The notes: generated by a model not told the origin, from the sequence alone. Shown: positions 50,844 through 61,524, counted from the first letter of the stretch. The stretch: DNA of 64,000 nucleotides from Brenneria izadpanahii (GCF_017569925.1 NZ_CP050854.1:2232001-2296000); one strand, 5' to 3'. Numbers and translations are program-made.

Positions 50844-51680
50844 TTAACGCAACTCGCTGACCTTGACGTGATCCATGTCACCGAAAACCTGATTCTCGCC
50901 AACCATGCCCCAGATAAAGGTGTAGCGTTTGGTGCCCACACCTGAATGGATCGACCAGCTCGGTGAAATCACCGCCTGCTCGTTTTTAACTACAAGATGG
51001 CGAGTCTCTTGAGGTTGCCCCATCATGTGGAAAACCGCCGTTTCGTCGTCCATATCAAAGTAGAAATAAACTTCCATCCTGCGTTCATGCGTATGACAAG
51101 GCATGGTGTTCCACAGACTGCCTTCGGCCAGTTTGGTCAGGCCCATGGTGAGTTGGCAGGTGGGGAGTACGTCAGGAACGATATATTTATTGATGGTGCG
51201 ACGGTTACAGCTGATATCCTCACCCAAGGTTTGCGGCGATGCGTCAGTCTGGGTGATTTTACGTGTTGGATAGGATGTGTGCGCGGGCGCGCTGTTATAG
51301 TAGAACTTGGCGGGGGCCGCCGCATCGGCGCTGGCGAACTGAACGTCTTTTACGCCCATCCCAACATAGAGCGCTTCTTCGTTGCCAATCTCGTAGCGTT
51401 TCCCGTCAACGGCGATGATGCCCGCGCCGCCAATATTGATAATCCCCAGCTCGCGGCGCTCAAGGAAATAATCGACGCCGAGCTGTTTACCGACTTCGCC
51501 GCCAATCGTTACGGTAGCCTGCACCGGCATAACGCCACCGACAATGATGCGATCGATATGGCTATACGTCATGGTGTAGGTATCAGCGGAAAAAATTTCT
51601 TCAATCAAAAATTCGCGACGCAAACCGGCGGTGTCCAATTGGCTGGCGTGATCGCTATGAATGCTTTGACGTACTTGCAT
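50844..51680 (-). CDS. kduI: 5-keto-4-deoxyuronate isomerase
   Basis: A 278-residue double cupin zinc enzyme that isomerises 5-keto-4-deoxyuronate to 2,5-diketo-3-deoxygluconate. The start at ATG 51680 ([20 protein letters not shown]) fits the family; the longer frame to 51758 does not. The zinc site lies in [20 protein letters not shown]. It heads kduI-kduD and is divergent from kdgF, with two KdgR-like sites between. Confidence 0.95.
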   Translation of the reverse strand: MQVRQSIHSDHASQLDTAGLRREFLIEEIFSADTYTMTYSHIDRIIVGGVMPVQATVTIGGEVGKQLGVDYFLERRELGIINIGGAGIIAVDGKRYEIGNEEALYVGMGVKDVQFASADAAAPAKFYYNSAPAHTSYPTRKITQTDASPQTLGEDISCNRRTINKYIVPDVLPTCQLTMGLTKLAEGSLWNTMPCHTHERRMEVYFYFDMDDETAVFHMMGQPQETRHLVVKNEQAVISPSWSIHSGVGTKRYTFIWGMVGENQVFGDMDHVKVSELR

Positions 51681-51850
51681 TACTTGAGCCCCTCTCTTCC
51701 ATAAAATCAATAACGTGCGGAAATCGTTGGAGAAAGCACCGGGCAGAACAGGCGACATCGCGTGGCAGTGACAATGTCACCTGAATCTTGGCCTGCCCGG
51801 GTCTTTCTTGTTATGTTGGGATAATAGTTCTACCGGGACGCGAATTCAAT

Positions 51851-51920
51851 AAATATGAAATAATGTTTTATTTAATCTTGAGGAACGTCATAGTTTTACT
51901 TATTTTATGTTTCATAAGAT
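51851..51920. promoter_or_regulatory. Two KdgR-like boxes between divergent kduI and kdgF
   Basis: ATGAAATAATGTTTTATTT (within 51851-51874) and TTATTTTATGTTTCATAAG (51900-51918) both match the KdgR palindrome well. They are about 45 bp apart, in the 327-bp gap that holds both promoters, so one regulator probably controls both directions. No gene lies in the gap. Confidence 0.75.
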
Positions 51921-52007
51921 GCCGGCGTGGCTAGAATGTCAGTGCTCGCAGTGGGTATGCTCATTCAGGTTGCGCGGTACGAGTGAGTAATCGGAAGGTA
52001 AGGAGAA

Positions 52008-52343
52008 ATGATGAGACGCTATTTTATTGATGATGAAACACCCTGGGAAGAATTGGGCGGCGGTATCAAACGTAAGATCATGACCTGGAGTGATGAGCTG
52101 ATGATGGTCTGCGTGCATTTTGAAAAAGGCGCCGTCGGCACGCCCCACAAGCATGACATCCACGACCAGATTGCCTATGTCGCCGCCGGTAGTTTTGAAG
52201 TCGTGATTGAAGGCGAAAAGCGTATCCTGAAAACGGGGGATGCCTACATGGCGGTCAAGGATGAAATGCACGGCGTCGTCTCTCTGGAAGACGGCAGCGT
52301 TCTGATTGACACGTTTTCCCCTAAACGCGCCGATTTCCTTTAA
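52008..52343 (+). CDS. kdgF: KdgF, cupin enzyme of unsaturated galacturonate ring opening
   Basis: A 111-residue single-domain cupin. KdgF turns 4,5-unsaturated galacturonate into the open 5-keto-4-deoxyuronate, the substrate of KduI. The metal-binding histidines are in PHKHDIHDQIAYV and KDEMHGVV. ATG 52008 or 52011 may be the start, with AAGGAGA upstream. It is divergent from kduI-kduD and shares their KdgR boxes, which fits the pathway order. Confidence 0.93.
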   Translation: MMRRYFIDDETPWEELGGGIKRKIMTWSDELMMVCVHFEKGAVGTPHKHDIHDQIAYVAAGSFEVVIEGEKRILKTGDAYMAVKDEMHGVVSLEDGSVLIDTFSPKRADFL

Positions 52344-52393
52344 GCCGCTTCGCCGTTGGCCGGTGTCCGCCGGTCAACGGTTTCCTCGCCGTG

Positions 52394-53059
52394 CTATGAA
52401 ATATGTTCGGCGCTGAGCTGTTGCAGCGAACCGAGTTTATGATCGGCCAAAACCCAGCGCGGGTCTTTACTGAACTCGGACTGCGGCACCACGATAGAGC
52501 GCATGCGGGCGGCTTTCGTCGCAATCATGCCGTTTACTGAATCCTCTAATGTTACGCATTGCAGCGGTGAAATACTCAATCCCTGCGCGGCATTTAAGTA
52601 TACCTCCGGGTGCGGTTTGCTATACGGCAGGTGTTCGGCTGAAGCCAGAAAGTCAAAATAATGCGCTAAGTCGAACGTGCGCAAAACCTGCTTTTGCATA
52701 TGCAGAGGCGAAGCGGAAGCCAGCCCGATCTTAAGATTTTGCTGACGGCAAAACTGCAGCGCATGTTCAACGCCCGGTAATAAAGGCCGGCGCTCATCCA
52801 GCAGTTCCATCGCCCGTTCAATAATCCGTTTGACCACCGTTTCCCGGCTTGGAGTGCTCCATGGCGCCAGCTGATACCAGAGATCGACGACCATATCGAT
52901 GCGTAACCCCAACGTATCCTGCATGGATTGACGCAGCGACGTATCGATTCCCAACGATGCAATAACCTCAAGTTCGGCTATGTCCCACAAGGGTTCTGAA
53001 TCAATCAGCAGGCCATCCATATCAAAAATCGCCGCGCGGATAGAAGAGTTCGAGGTCAT
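52394..53059 (-). CDS. hxpB: Hexitol phosphatase HxpB (YniC)
   Basis: A 221-residue HAD-type phosphatase. Motif I is FDMDGLLIDSEPLW, motif II LASAS, motif III Lys in PYSKPHPEVYLNAA and motif IV LEDSVNGMIATKAA. E. coli HxpB (222 aa) acts on sugar phosphates such as 2-deoxyglucose-6-P, mannitol-1-P and sorbitol-6-P. GGAGAT lies upstream of the ATG. The hxpB-yniB-yniA neighbourhood is as in E. coli. Confidence 0.93.
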   Translation of the reverse strand: MTSNSSIRAAIFDMDGLLIDSEPLWDIAELEVIASLGIDTSLRQSMQDTLGLRIDMVVDLWYQLAPWSTPSRETVVKRIIERAMELLDERRPLLPGVEHALQFCRQQNLKIGLASASPLHMQKQVLRTFDLAHYFDFLASAEHLPYSKPHPEVYLNAAQGLSISPLQCVTLEDSVNGMIATKAARMRSIVVPQSEFSKDPRWVLADHKLGSLQQLSAEHIS

Positions 53060-53404
53060 GCCATCATCTCCGTAATAGATAAAATAAAGTTCAGATAGGT
53101 AAAACCGTTAGGATATACCTGATAGCTTTTAATATGCGGAACGCTATACTCCCGCAGCCCTGAAAAGAAGGGTATAAGTTAATTCACCGCTTATAAAGAT
53201 CGCCGGCGATAAATTGTTGACTGATGATAAACTTACGGTAGGCTGCCTGCGATTAGCCGCGTTCGGATTTGCTTTGTCATGTATGCCAGTTACATACGGG
53301 TGCCAGCTCATGGGGATTACTCGGTCGCCGTCTTCCTGCATCTCGAAATTTATTGGGTATATACTGTTTGTTGTAAAAAATAGCGTCGTTTAGAAGGGGA
53401 ACTC
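53060..53404. repeat. Gap with a dispersed-type intergenic repeat
   Basis: No gene was recognised in this 345-bp gap. The right half (about 53275-53355, TTACATACGGGTGCCAGCTC through TCTCGAAATTTATTGGGTAT) has the look of the intergenic repeats spread through Pectobacteriaceae and Yersinia genomes. A degenerate relative seems present at 2676-2698 (AATTCGAAATCCACCGGGTA). This is recognition by memory, not a search. Confidence 0.45.
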
Positions 53405-53953
53405 ATGACGTATCAACAGGCTGGCCGTCTAGCCGTGGTCAAACGTATCGCGGGATGGATAATTTTTATTCCGGCTTTGCTGTCCACCATCATTTCATTT
53501 GCTAACTATCTTTATGCCTATACCCAGAAAAAACAGGGCATTGATGCGGTGTTGTTGGATTTTCTGCATCTGATGATCGATATGACGCGCTTTAATACAC
53601 CGTTTCTGAATATTTTTTGGTACAACTCGCCGGTTCCCGATTTTTCGAACTTTTTCAAGGCCGCCAGCCTGATGTTTTGGCTGATTTATATCCTGATCTT
53701 TATCGGATTGGCGCTGCAAGGTTCGGGCGCCCGCATGTCGCGTCAGGTGAAGGCTATTCGTGAAGGGATTGAAGACCAATTGATTCTGGAAAAAGTGAAA
53801 GGCAATGAAAGCAATTCGCGCGAGAAGCTGGAATCACGGGTCGTGGTGCCGCACCACACCATTTTCCTGCAATTTTTCCCGCTCTATATTTTGCCGATCG
53901 TTATTGCTGGCGTCGGCTATATAGCGCTGCGATTATTGGGGCTGTTAGCCTAA
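53405..53953 (+). CDS. yniB: YniB family membrane protein
   Basis: A 182-residue inner-membrane protein with about three to four hydrophobic segments (residues 18-38, 95-112, 155-180). The segment NTPFLNIFWYNSPVPDFS is characteristic. The function is unknown. AGGGGA lies upstream of the ATG. Its place between divergent hxpB and convergent yniA is as in E. coli. Confidence 0.9.
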   Translation: MTYQQAGRLAVVKRIAGWIIFIPALLSTIISFANYLYAYTQKKQGIDAVLLDFLHLMIDMTRFNTPFLNIFWYNSPVPDFSNFFKAASLMFWLIYILIFIGLALQGSGARMSRQVKAIREGIEDQLILEKVKGNESNSREKLESRVVVPHHTIFLQFFPLYILPIVIAGVGYIALRLLGLLA

Positions 53954-53994
53954 CGTCGGATATTCTGGCGCATTTATGCGCCAGAAACGCAGCG

Positions 53995-54855
53995 TTAATC
54001 GTAGAGTTGTTGTTCTATCGCTTGCTGGGCTTCGACAATATGTTTACCGCCAAATAAATTGGCGCGGTTAAGCAGGTAGTAGATCTGATAGACGGGCTGG
54101 CGTTCAATAAAATCCTTATCCAGCGGCCAGACGCTCTGATAGCCGTCGTATATCTGAGGCGGAAGCGCCGGGTACAGAGGCAGCATCGCCAAATCGCACT
54201 CTCGGTCTCCCCAATAACATGCCGGATCAAACAGATAGCAGCCATTACTGCTATTGGCGCAATTGTCTGGCCAGAGATCGCCATGCAGTAGCGACGGCTG
54301 CGGCTGATGTCCGGCTAATCGGGCTTCCGCGCGCATAATCAGGGTTTCGATATCACCGAAGTGCATGCCTTTTTCCGCGGCTAGCTGTAATTGCCAGCCA
54401 ATCCGCTGCTCGGCAAAAAATGACGACCAGCGGCGCTGCCAGCAGTTGGGTTGGAGCGTCGTCGACAGGTCATTGTCAAAATCCAGGCCAAACTGCGGCT
54501 GATCGCTCCATTGATGCAACTGCGCCAGCTGCTCACCAAGGCACCAGGCGCTGTGGGCGTCCAGCGGTTTTACCGGCAGGTATTTCAACAGTAGAAAACT
54601 GTTATCGCGGGAACTGCCGACGCCGTATACCTCTGGCACCTTTACGGTATTACTGCGAGAGAGTAGCGCGAGTTGATCGGCCTCCGCGGTGAATTTCGGC
54701 AGCATTTCGCGCACGTCGCATTTAACGAATACCTCATGGTCGCCATAACGTATATACCAGGCTGGGTGGATCTCGCCACCTGATAATTCCCGGCGTTCCT
54801 GAATTTCAGCAGCACCGAGATGTTCTTCCAAAAGCCGGCTGATAGCTTGCCACAT
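53995..54855 (-). CDS. yniA: Fructosamine kinase family protein YniA
   Basis: A 286-residue protein kinase-like fold. Fructosamine kinases phosphorylate glycated proteins or ribulosamines for repair. The catalytic loop LLHGDLWPDNCANS and metal motif FDPACYWGDRECDLAM are intact. The N-terminus MWQAISRLLEEHLGA fits E. coli YniA. The precise substrate is not known. Confidence 0.93.
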   Translation of the reverse strand: MWQAISRLLEEHLGAAEIQERRELSGGEIHPAWYIRYGDHEVFVKCDVREMLPKFTAEADQLALLSRSNTVKVPEVYGVGSSRDNSFLLLKYLPVKPLDAHSAWCLGEQLAQLHQWSDQPQFGLDFDNDLSTTLQPNCWQRRWSSFFAEQRIGWQLQLAAEKGMHFGDIETLIMRAEARLAGHQPQPSLLHGDLWPDNCANSSNGCYLFDPACYWGDRECDLAMLPLYPALPPQIYDGYQSVWPLDKDFIERQPVYQIYYLLNRANLFGGKHIVEAQQAIEQQLYD

Positions 54856-55081
54856 AAGACCATCCTCCCGTTGATGTCGCCTGATACCCGTTATCTTGAT
54901 GCCTAGCGGGTAATATCGTTACGGTAATTCATTGAACTCTATAAAAACCGAACCTGTCGCACAGTGATGATGATTGATTACGATAGCAAAGAGAAAACCG
55001 GAGAAAAATATATCGCCGCGAATGAAAATAAAACCGCGGCGCTGCCCGCGGCGAAAACCGCCGGCAACGCCCGTGGAGTTA

Positions 55082-55936
55082 TCAATCGGTTGAAACCGGC
55101 GCGACGGCGCGGCGGCGCGGTTTCAACTGGTGATAACCCAATGCGATGGTAAAAAACAGCGCCTGGACAATAACGATGCACGGCCCGGTCGCTCCGTCAA
55201 TATAGAAGCTGATTATCGTACCGGCAATACAGGACACGACGGAAACCAGCGTTGCTACGATCAGCATACGGTCAAAGCTTTTGCATACCATAAAAGCAAC
55301 AATACCCGGCGCGATTAACATCGCAATGACCAGAATAACGCCGACGGCCTGCAATGATGCGACGATGGTCAACGCCAGCAGGCAGAGCAATCCATAGTGT
55401 AGTAGCTTCACCGGCAGACCGATAACGCGCGCGTGATTAGGATCGAAGCAGTAGAGCATGAAATCCCGGCGTTTCAGCAGAATCACGAACAGCGTGAGGA
55501 AGGCGATCGACAATATTTGAGCCAGCTCCTGGGCGGTGATGCCCAGCACGTTGCCAAACAGAATATGATTCAGGTGCTGATCGGTATCGATGCGGGCGAA
55601 CAACACCAATCCTAGCGCGAACATGCCGGAAAAGATGATCCCCATGACGGTATCTTCCTTGACCCGACTGTGATCTTTGACGTATCCGGTGGCGACGGCG
55701 CAGAATATGCCGGAGACGAACGCGCCGATAACCAGCGGGATCCCCAGCCAAAAGGCGACCACAATACCGGGTAAGACGGCGTGAGAAATGGCGTCCCCCA
55801 TTAGCGACCAGCCTTTCAGCACCAGATAGCAGGACAGCACCGCACAGACCGCGCCAGTGACAATGGCGGCGATCAGCGCCCGCTGCATAAACGGGTAGGA
55901 GAGGGGTTCGATTATCCAACTCAGGATCAGGCTCAT
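55082..55936 (-). CDS. sitD: Mn/Fe ABC transporter permease SitD (YfeD-like)
   Basis: A 284-residue ABC-3 family permease with about eight membrane helices ([20 protein letters not shown] is the family hallmark). It is the second permease of the sitABCD/yfeABCD operon and probably forms a heterodimer with SitC. Its start overlaps the sitC stop by four bases. It is the last gene of the unit. Confidence 0.93.
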   Translation of the reverse strand: MSLILSWIIEPLSYPFMQRALIAAIVTGAVCAVLSCYLVLKGWSLMGDAISHAVLPGIVVAFWLGIPLVIGAFVSGIFCAVATGYVKDHSRVKEDTVMGIIFSGMFALGLVLFARIDTDQHLNHILFGNVLGITAQELAQILSIAFLTLFVILLKRRDFMLYCFDPNHARVIGLPVKLLHYGLLCLLALTIVASLQAVGVILVIAMLIAPGIVAFMVCKSFDRMLIVATLVSVVSCIAGTIISFYIDGATGPCIVIVQALFFTIALGYHQLKPRRRAVAPVSTD

Positions 55937-56796
55937 CGTGCATCCCCCGTTTGATCGCGGCGGCGTAAACGGCGCGACGCCAGCAGGCCATGTTTGGGCG
56001 CGAACAGAAATGCCAGCAGGAAGATGGCGGTTTGCAGCGTAACGATAACGCCCCCCGTGGCGCCATCAAGGAAAAAGCTCAGGTAAGCGCCGAATGCGCT
56101 GGTAAAGGCGCCCAGCGCGATAGAAATCAGCACTAAACGGCTGAAACGGTCGGTAAGCAGATAAGCCGTCGCGCCGGGAGTAATGACCATTGCGATCACC
56201 AGAATCGCCCCAACGGTTTGCAATGCCGCTACGGTACAGGCGCTGAGCAGGGTAAAGAAAATGATCTTCAGCTTCAGGGGGGAAAGACCAATGGAGCGGG
56301 CGTGGTTTTCATCAAAAAACACCGCCAGCAGATCTTTCCATAATAGGCAAAGGATCACGAAGGTAACGCCAATAATGATCTCAACCTGAAGGATATCTTC
56401 ATCGGCGATCCCCAGAATGTTTCCGAAAATAATTGACTGCACGTTAACGGAAGTGGGATTGAGCGAGATGATGAGCAGTCCGACGGCAAAGAAGGTTGAA
56501 AAGATAAAACCGATCACCGCGTCTTCCCGCAGCCGGGTGATGTGGCGGATGAGCGTCATCGCCAGCGCCGCCAGCATGCCGGTGAAAAAAGCGCCGGCGG
56601 CATACGGCAGCCCCAAGGCATAGGCGCCCGCAACGCCAGGCACTACCGAGTGTGACAGTGCATCGCCCATCAGCGACCAGCCTTTGAGCATCAAATAGGC
56701 GGAAAGAAATGCGCAGACGCCGCCTACGATCGCGCTGACCCAGATAGCGTTAACCATGTAGTTGTAGCTGAAGGGTTGCAGTAAGGTGTCGATCAT
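55933..56796 (-). CDS. sitC: Mn/Fe ABC transporter permease SitC (YfeC-like)
   Basis: A 287-residue ABC-3 permease, paralogous to SitD ([20 protein letters not shown]). The charged C-terminal end ([15 protein letters not shown]) is cytoplasmic. The four-base overlaps with sitB (upstream) and sitD (downstream) indicate coupled translation of the whole operon. Confidence 0.93.
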   Translation of the reverse strand: MIDTLLQPFSYNYMVNAIWVSAIVGGVCAFLSAYLMLKGWSLMGDALSHSVVPGVAGAYALGLPYAAGAFFTGMLAALAMTLIRHITRLREDAVIGFIFSTFFAVGLLIISLNPTSVNVQSIIFGNILGIADEDILQVEIIIGVTFVILCLLWKDLLAVFFDENHARSIGLSPLKLKIIFFTLLSACTVAALQTVGAILVIAMVITPGATAYLLTDRFSRLVLISIALGAFTSAFGAYLSFFLDGATGGVIVTLQTAIFLLAFLFAPKHGLLASRRLRRRDQTGDAR

Positions 56797-57689
56797 CTGG
56801 TTTCTTTCTCCCCCGGCAGGTTGCGGATAGCGGGAGGGTCGCTCTTGGTGGAGCCATAGAAAACAGCAGGGCGCTCGTCATCGGTCAGTACGGTCACCGT
56901 ACGGGCGTCATCATCGTCATGGAGGTTAGGACCGCCAAGATTGATATGACGCAGTACGCCGCCAAAGGTTTTTTCGAGGTTACTTTGGGTGAAGGTACTG
57001 TGCGTCGGGCCTGAGGCCAGAACGGTGCCGTTCACCAGGATCACGTTATCGCAAAATTCCGGCACGCTGCCGAGGTTATGCGTCGCAACCAGAATCAGAT
57101 GCCCTTCGTCGCGTAGCGTGCGGAGCAGATCGATAATCGCATTTTCTGTTTTTACATCGACGCCGGTGAAGGGTTCGTCCAATAGCAGCACGCTGCCTTG
57201 CTGCGCCAGCGCGCGCGCGAGGAAAACCCGTTTTTTCTGGCCGCCGGATAATTCGCCGATCTGCCGGTGGTGTAAGGCGGAGAGGCCAACGCGCTCCAAT
57301 GATTCCGCAACGATGGCGCGATCCTGCTGGCTGGGAATGCGCAGAAAATTCATTTTCCCGTATCGTCCCATCATTACCACATCGGAAACCAGTACCGGAA
57401 AGTTCCAGTCCACGTCTTCGGTTTGTGGAACGTAAGCAACCAGGTTTTGCTTCAGCGCTTGAATAATGGGCTTTTTATTCAGCAGAACCTGTCCTGTCGT
57501 GGGTTTCACCAGGCCCATGATGCTTTTGAATAATGTCGATTTCCCGCTGCCGTTAATTCCCACCAGCGCACAGATTGTGCCGCCGTTCAATGCGAAAGAA
57601 GCATGCCGAATCGCCTGGTGTCCGTTACTGTAGGTGACCGAGACGTCATTGACCTCTAATGATTGTGTTGCCGTTGTATCGCTGCTCAT
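56793..57689 (-). CDS. sitB: Mn/Fe ABC transporter ATPase SitB (YfeB-like)
   Basis: A 298-residue ATPase. Walker A is [13 protein letters not shown], signature [13 protein letters not shown], Walker [13 protein letters not shown] and H-loop VATHNLG. The C-terminal extension with HDDDDART is typical of Sit/Yfe ATPases. It energises SitCD. Confidence 0.94.
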   Translation of the reverse strand: MSSDTTATQSLEVNDVSVTYSNGHQAIRHASFALNGGTICALVGINGSGKSTLFKSIMGLVKPTTGQVLLNKKPIIQALKQNLVAYVPQTEDVDWNFPVLVSDVVMMGRYGKMNFLRIPSQQDRAIVAESLERVGLSALHHRQIGELSGGQKKRVFLARALAQQGSVLLLDEPFTGVDVKTENAIIDLLRTLRDEGHLILVATHNLGSVPEFCDNVILVNGTVLASGPTHSTFTQSNLEKTFGGVLRHINLGGPNLHDDDDARTVTVLTDDERPAVFYGSTKSDPPAIRNLPGEKETR

Positions 57690-58600
57690 TGATCAAATCC
57701 TTTGGCGATGGTATCTACCGTAACTTGTAACAGGTCAATATAGGTGGGGACCGGCCCTTTTTCGTTCGACAGGGAGTCAACATAAAGTACGCCGCCATAC
57801 TTGGCGCCGGTTTCTTTACTGACTTGTTTTATCGGCTTATCCGAGATGGTGCTTTCACTGAACACCACCGGGATTTTTTCCGCCCGCACGGTATCAATCA
57901 CATGACGCACCTGTTGGGGAGAACCTTGCTCATCCGCGTTGATTGGCCATAGATAGGCCTCTTTGAACTGGTAATCCTTCGCCAGATAGCTAAACGCGCC
58001 CTCGCTGGTTACCAGCCAGCGCTGCTGTTCGGCAATGCGCGACAGTCTTTCTCGCAACGGCGAATCAATCGCTTGGATCTTTTCCGCATAGGCTTTGGCA
58101 TTGCGGTTATAAATTTCCGCGTTGGCCGGATCATATTTCACCAATCCCGCCCGGATATTTTCAATATAGATCAGCGCATTGGAGGGCGACATCCATGCAT
58201 GGGGATTGGGGTTCCCGTTATAGTTGCCTCCTCTGATGGGGAGCGGGGTGATGCCTTCCGTCACCACTACCGCCGGAACGCCTTTAACGTTTTCAAAAAA
58301 GCGCTCAAACCAGCGTTCCAGATTCATACCGTTCCATAGTATCAACTGGGCGGACTGCGCCTTAACGATGTCGCGCGGCGTTGGCTGATAGTCGTGAATC
58401 TCAGCGCCGGGCTTGGTAATTGATTCCACCGTGGCCGCATCCCCGGCAATATTCTGCGCAATATCCTGAATAATGGTAAACGTGGTCACTACTTTGAGTT
58501 TTTCCGCTGCCTGGGCGACGGAGACGGATGCAAAGAGCAGGGCGCAGAGCAAGATAACGCGACGCCTAAAAAGAGGTAACCGAGGCAGAGAACCCATCAT
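57686..58600 (-). CDS. sitA: Mn/Fe-binding periplasmic protein SitA (YfeA-like)
   Basis: A 304-residue cluster 9 (TroA-like) metal-binding protein with a signal peptide ([20 protein letters not shown]). The metal ligands expected for this family are visible: His in EIHDYQPTP, His in NPHAWMSP, Glu in [11 protein letters not shown] and Asp near the C-terminus (YVDSLSN). It heads the sitABCD operon, with a Fur-like box 33 bp upstream. Confidence 0.94.
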   Translation of the reverse strand: MMGSLPRLPLFRRRVILLCALLFASVSVAQAAEKLKVVTTFTIIQDIAQNIAGDAATVESITKPGAEIHDYQPTPRDIVKAQSAQLILWNGMNLERWFERFFENVKGVPAVVVTEGITPLPIRGGNYNGNPNPHAWMSPSNALIYIENIRAGLVKYDPANAEIYNRNAKAYAEKIQAIDSPLRERLSRIAEQQRWLVTSEGAFSYLAKDYQFKEAYLWPINADEQGSPQQVRHVIDTVRAEKIPVVFSESTISDKPIKQVSKETGAKYGGVLYVDSLSNEKGPVPTYIDLLQVTVDTIAKGFDQ

Positions 58601-58632
58601 TCATATATCCTTACAAGCTGTGAATAATTTTT

Positions 58633-58653
58633 GAGAATAATTATCAATATCAT
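58633..58653 (-). promoter_or_regulatory. Fur-like box upstream of sitA
   Basis: Read on the minus strand it is ATGATATTGATAATTATTCTC, with 14-15 matches to the Fur consensus GATAATGATAATCATTATC, depending on the alignment. Iron (and perhaps Mn via MntR) repression of the importer is expected. Confidence 0.75.
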
Positions 58654-58957
58654 TTAAGTCAAGAGACAGATGAAAGGTGACGGCGGGTTGGATGACTCGG
58701 CGGGGGACTAGCTGTATGCCTATGTGGGAAAAACCCATAGCGCCTCTTTGATAACAAAAATGCTGTTCTAATTTAATAAAACGCAATCAACCTTGCAACG
58801 TAAGTCTAACGCTAATGGAGAATATTCGCACTGTTCATATGGAATAAATAGAGATCGTCCGCCGTATGATAGAAGGGCTAAAAAAATGGTGAGTCGTGCC
58901 GATAAAACATTATGAATGGGGTTTTAGCATAAGTTTTATTCTGTGGGGAACCAAAAT

Positions 58958-59053
58958 ATGAGCATTAAATCAGAAAGACGTTGGAAACTGGCAAGCTGTT
59001 TTTTACTTACCCTAGTAGTTCTGCTGTTTATTGCTATGTTGATAGGTAATTAA
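58958..59053 (+). CDS. Candidate small single-pass membrane protein
   Basis: A 31-codon frame, MSIKSERRWKLASCFLLTLV and then VLLFIAMLIGN. Positive residues are followed by a single 20-residue hydrophobic helix. GGGGAA lies upstream of the ATG. It occupies the same relative place as mgrB in E. coli, upstream of yobF-cspC, but lacks MgrB's conserved cysteines and aromatic C-terminus, so I do not name it. From here to 59485 no other convincing gene was found. Confidence 0.45.
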   Translation: MSIKSERRWKLASCFLLTLVVLLFIAMLIGN

Positions 59054-59485
59054 TCCGGGATAGAAGGAAAAATTATTGTTTCTTACTTTAACGCGCTAAG
59101 ACTCTATCCGAAGGCACAGTATTAATAGTGGCGATATATTGCATTATTATCAGTATATTACCACTATCCATTTCCGCCTTTATTAACGCATTTCCATTTC
59201 ATTCGGTTAATCTCATCGTATTTTCCTATGACCGCGGCGCCGAGGTAAGGGTTGCAATTACGCCGCAGACAGTGTTTTCTACCGTTATGTGTGAACGATG
59301 GGATTCATTAGCAAAAAATATACTTAACCCTATTGTTTACAGAGATTTAATGCATTATTGCGCACTTAGTGGCTTATCAATAGCTTCAATCTGTGCGGCA
59401 GGTCTATTACTGGTAAAAAATGGCTTGCCATTGACTACGGAGTGTGTAATAACGCACTTGGGTAAAACGAGGTACAGTTCTGTAT

Positions 59486-59626
59486 ATGAATGGCATTTTC
59501 AGTAAAGAAGACTTGAGTAAAAACGTTAGCGTTGAATACTACTTCTCTGCCGATCCTTATCTTAGTGCCTCAAGCAGTAACGACTTTGGTTTGTCTGTAT
59601 ACGCCTCTGGCGGTTTAAACAATTAA
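59486..59626 (+). CDS. yobF: YobF family small protein
   Basis: A 46-residue protein, [20 protein letters not shown], followed by [14 protein letters not shown]. It matches E. coli YobF (47 aa, [20 protein letters not shown]) in order and length. In E. coli it is a stress-induced small protein encoded in one transcript with cspC. It ends 14 bp before cspC. Confidence 0.92.
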   Translation: MNGIFSKEDLSKNVSVEYYFSADPYLSASSSNDFGLSVYASGGLNN

Positions 59627-59640
59627 AGGAAATATCTGAA

Positions 59641-59850
59641 ATGGCAAAGATTAAAGGTCAGGTTAAGTGGTTCAATGAGTCTAAAGGCTTCGGCTTCATC
59701 ACTCCTGCTGACGGCAGCAAAGATGTATTCGTACACTTTTCTGCAATTCAAGGCAACGGTTTCAAAACTCTGGCTGAAGGGCAGAGCGTAGAGTTCGAAA
59801 TCCAAGATGGTCAGAAAGGTCCATCTGCAGTCAACGTCACCGCGCTGTAA
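59641..59850 (+). CDS. cspC: Cold-shock family RNA chaperone CspC
   Basis: A 69-residue cold-shock domain protein. RNP1 is KGFGFITP and RNP2 is VFVHFSAI. It is almost identical to E. coli CspC, which is constitutive and stabilises rpoS and other stress mRNAs. It follows yobF by 14 bp with AAGGAAA as ribosome site, and is followed by a terminator. Confidence 0.97.
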   Translation: MAKIKGQVKWFNESKGFGFITPADGSKDVFVHFSAIQGNGFKTLAEGQSVEFEIQDGQKGPSAVNVTAL

Positions 59851-59867
59851 TACACAGCTTACGTTGC

Positions 59868-59893
59868 AAAACCCGCCTTGGTGCGGGTTTTTT
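59868..59893 (+). terminator. Intrinsic terminator after cspC
   Basis: AAAACCCGC pairs with GCGGGTTTT over a six-base loop, followed by Ts. Confidence 0.92.
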
Positions 59894-59935
59894 GTTGTTT
59901 GATATTTATAAATAATATTTTTTAAGCAGGAAAAC

Positions 59936-60778
59936 ATGCTGATAGCTTATCAATGCCCACTGTGTCAGCAACCGTTACGCCGAATAGAACAGCAATGGAC
60001 ATGTGGTCGTCATAACTTCGATTGTGCGAAAGAAGGCTATGTGAATTTATTGCCGGTGCAGTTTAAACGCTCCAAACAACCAGGCGACAGCGCTGAAATG
60101 ATGCAGGCGCGCAGAATGTTTCTGGACGCGGGGCATTACCAACCATTGCGTGAATACGTCACGCGACGCATTAATGAAATATTGCCGGATGACGCCGCCG
60201 CGCTGCTGGATATCGGCTGTGGCGAAGGTTATTACACCGCGGCTCTGGCCGACAGTCTCAAGCAGCGCCGGGCGGCAATGGCCGTTTATGGATTGGATGT
60301 TTCGAAAGCCGCCATACAACGGGCGGCAAAGCGCTATCGGGAGGTTGACTACTGCGTCGCATCGAGTCAACGGCTGCCGTTTAACGATCAATCGCTGGAT
60401 GCGATATTGAAAATTTATGCGCCCTGTAATGATGCTGAATTACGGCGCACCGTCAAAACGGGCGGCTGGGTGATTACCGTATCGCCGGGTCCACGGCATC
60501 TTTATCAATTAAAAGCGGAAGTTTATGATCAGGTACAGCTACATCCGCACAGGGATGAAGTTCTGCCTGGCTTTCAACTGCTGGAGCAGCAGACGCTGGC
60601 GTATCCGATGCGGCTATCGGGGCTGGAAGGGGCCGCGCTGCTACAGATGACGCCGTTCGCCTGGCGAGCGACGCCGGAGGTTAGTAAAAAACTGCGGGAA
60701 ACCGCTCAATTCACCTGCGAAACCGATTTTATCGTGCGGCTGCACCAGCGCGTTGATGATGCCGGCGCATCCCGGTAA
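59936..60778 (+). CDS. rlmA: 23S rRNA (guanine745-N1) methyltransferase RlmA
   Basis: A 280-residue SAM-dependent enzyme. The N-terminal zinc ribbon uses CPLC and CGRHNFDC. The methyltransferase core has the SAM motif [15 protein letters not shown] at about residue 90. RlmA methylates G745 of 23S rRNA. It lies downstream of cspC, as in E. coli, in the same orientation. Confidence 0.95.
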   Translation: MLIAYQCPLCQQPLRRIEQQWTCGRHNFDCAKEGYVNLLPVQFKRSKQPGDSAEMMQARRMFLDAGHYQPLREYVTRRINEILPDDAAALLDIGCGEGYYTAALADSLKQRRAAMAVYGLDVSKAAIQRAAKRYREVDYCVASSQRLPFNDQSLDAILKIYAPCNDAELRRTVKTGGWVITVSPGPRHLYQLKAEVYDQVQLHPHRDEVLPGFQLLEQQTLAYPMRLSGLEGAALLQMTPFAWRATPEVSKKLRETAQFTCETDFIVRLHQRVDDAGASR

Positions 60779-60879
60779 CGGCGAATATATTCTGTATTTT
60801 TAACGCGCGGCAGGTTGATTGATAACCGAATACGGGGCAGGGAATAGGTTCCCTGCATCGTTGGGAGCTATAGGGGGGA

Positions 60880-61455
60880 TCAGGCCGCCAGATAGCCAAT
60901 ATGTTCGTAGAGGATGTTGCAGCCAATCCCGATGAGTATGAGACCGCCAATAATCTCCGCTTTTTTACCCAGCAGAGGACCGATATAGCGTCCGATCAGC
61001 ATTCCCAGCGTAACCATAATCATGGTCGCGCAGCCAATAACCATCGCGGTATGAAAAATATTGACCTGTAAGAATGCCAGCCCGACGCCAATCGCCATGG
61101 CATCAAGGCTGGTGGCGATGGCGGTGCAAATCAGAAGCGGCAAACTATGCTTTTTAACCTGCTCGCGGTGCGAGCTTTTAGACGGTTGGCTGCCGTTCAT
61201 AATCATGCGCACGCCAAGAATAAAGAGCAGGCTAAACGCGACCCAATGATCCCATTCAAGAACGAACCGGCTGGCGAAAAAGCCGAGCGCCCAGCCGATT
61301 AACGGCGTAATGGCTTCGATAATGCCAAAGATAAGGCCGGTGCGAACGGCATCGCGAAATTTGGGCTTATGTAATACGGCGCCTTTACCGATAGATGCGG
61401 CGAAAGCATCCATAGACATACCGAAAGCAAGGATGAGTGTAGCTGATAGGTTCAT
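60880..61455 (-). CDS. mntP: Manganese efflux pump MntP
   Basis: A 191-residue six-helix exporter of Mn2+. Conserved acidic residues are in [11 protein letters not shown] and [11 protein letters not shown], the DUF204 family signature repeats. A yybP-ykoY riboswitch lies in the leader. Expected control is by that riboswitch and by MntR in response to Mn. Confidence 0.95.
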   Translation of the reverse strand: MNLSATLILAFGMSMDAFAASIGKGAVLHKPKFRDAVRTGLIFGIIEAITPLIGWALGFFASRFVLEWDHWVAFSLLFILGVRMIMNGSQPSKSSHREQVKKHSLPLLICTAIATSLDAMAIGVGLAFLQVNIFHTAMVIGCATMIMVTLGMLIGRYIGPLLGKKAEIIGGLILIGIGCNILYEHIGYLAA

Positions 61456-61524
61456 GTTAAATAGCCTCGGCTGGGTGTTTCTCCATATCCACGTAGATCA
61501 TCCCCAACCCCATGATGATCGCCG

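Noticed and set aside
54964..55152. Open frame of 62 codons downstream of sitD, rich in Lys, Ala and Arg
   Set aside because: It lies largely antisense to the sitD end and its composition is that of a reverse-complement shadow.
59128..59505. A 125-codon plus-strand frame (MAIYCIIISILPLSISAF start, GTG) upstream of yobF
   Set aside because: Its last part overlaps the conserved yobF leader and start in another frame, the start is GTG without a ribosome site, and the translation resembles no family. Probably the non-coding leader of yobF-cspC.
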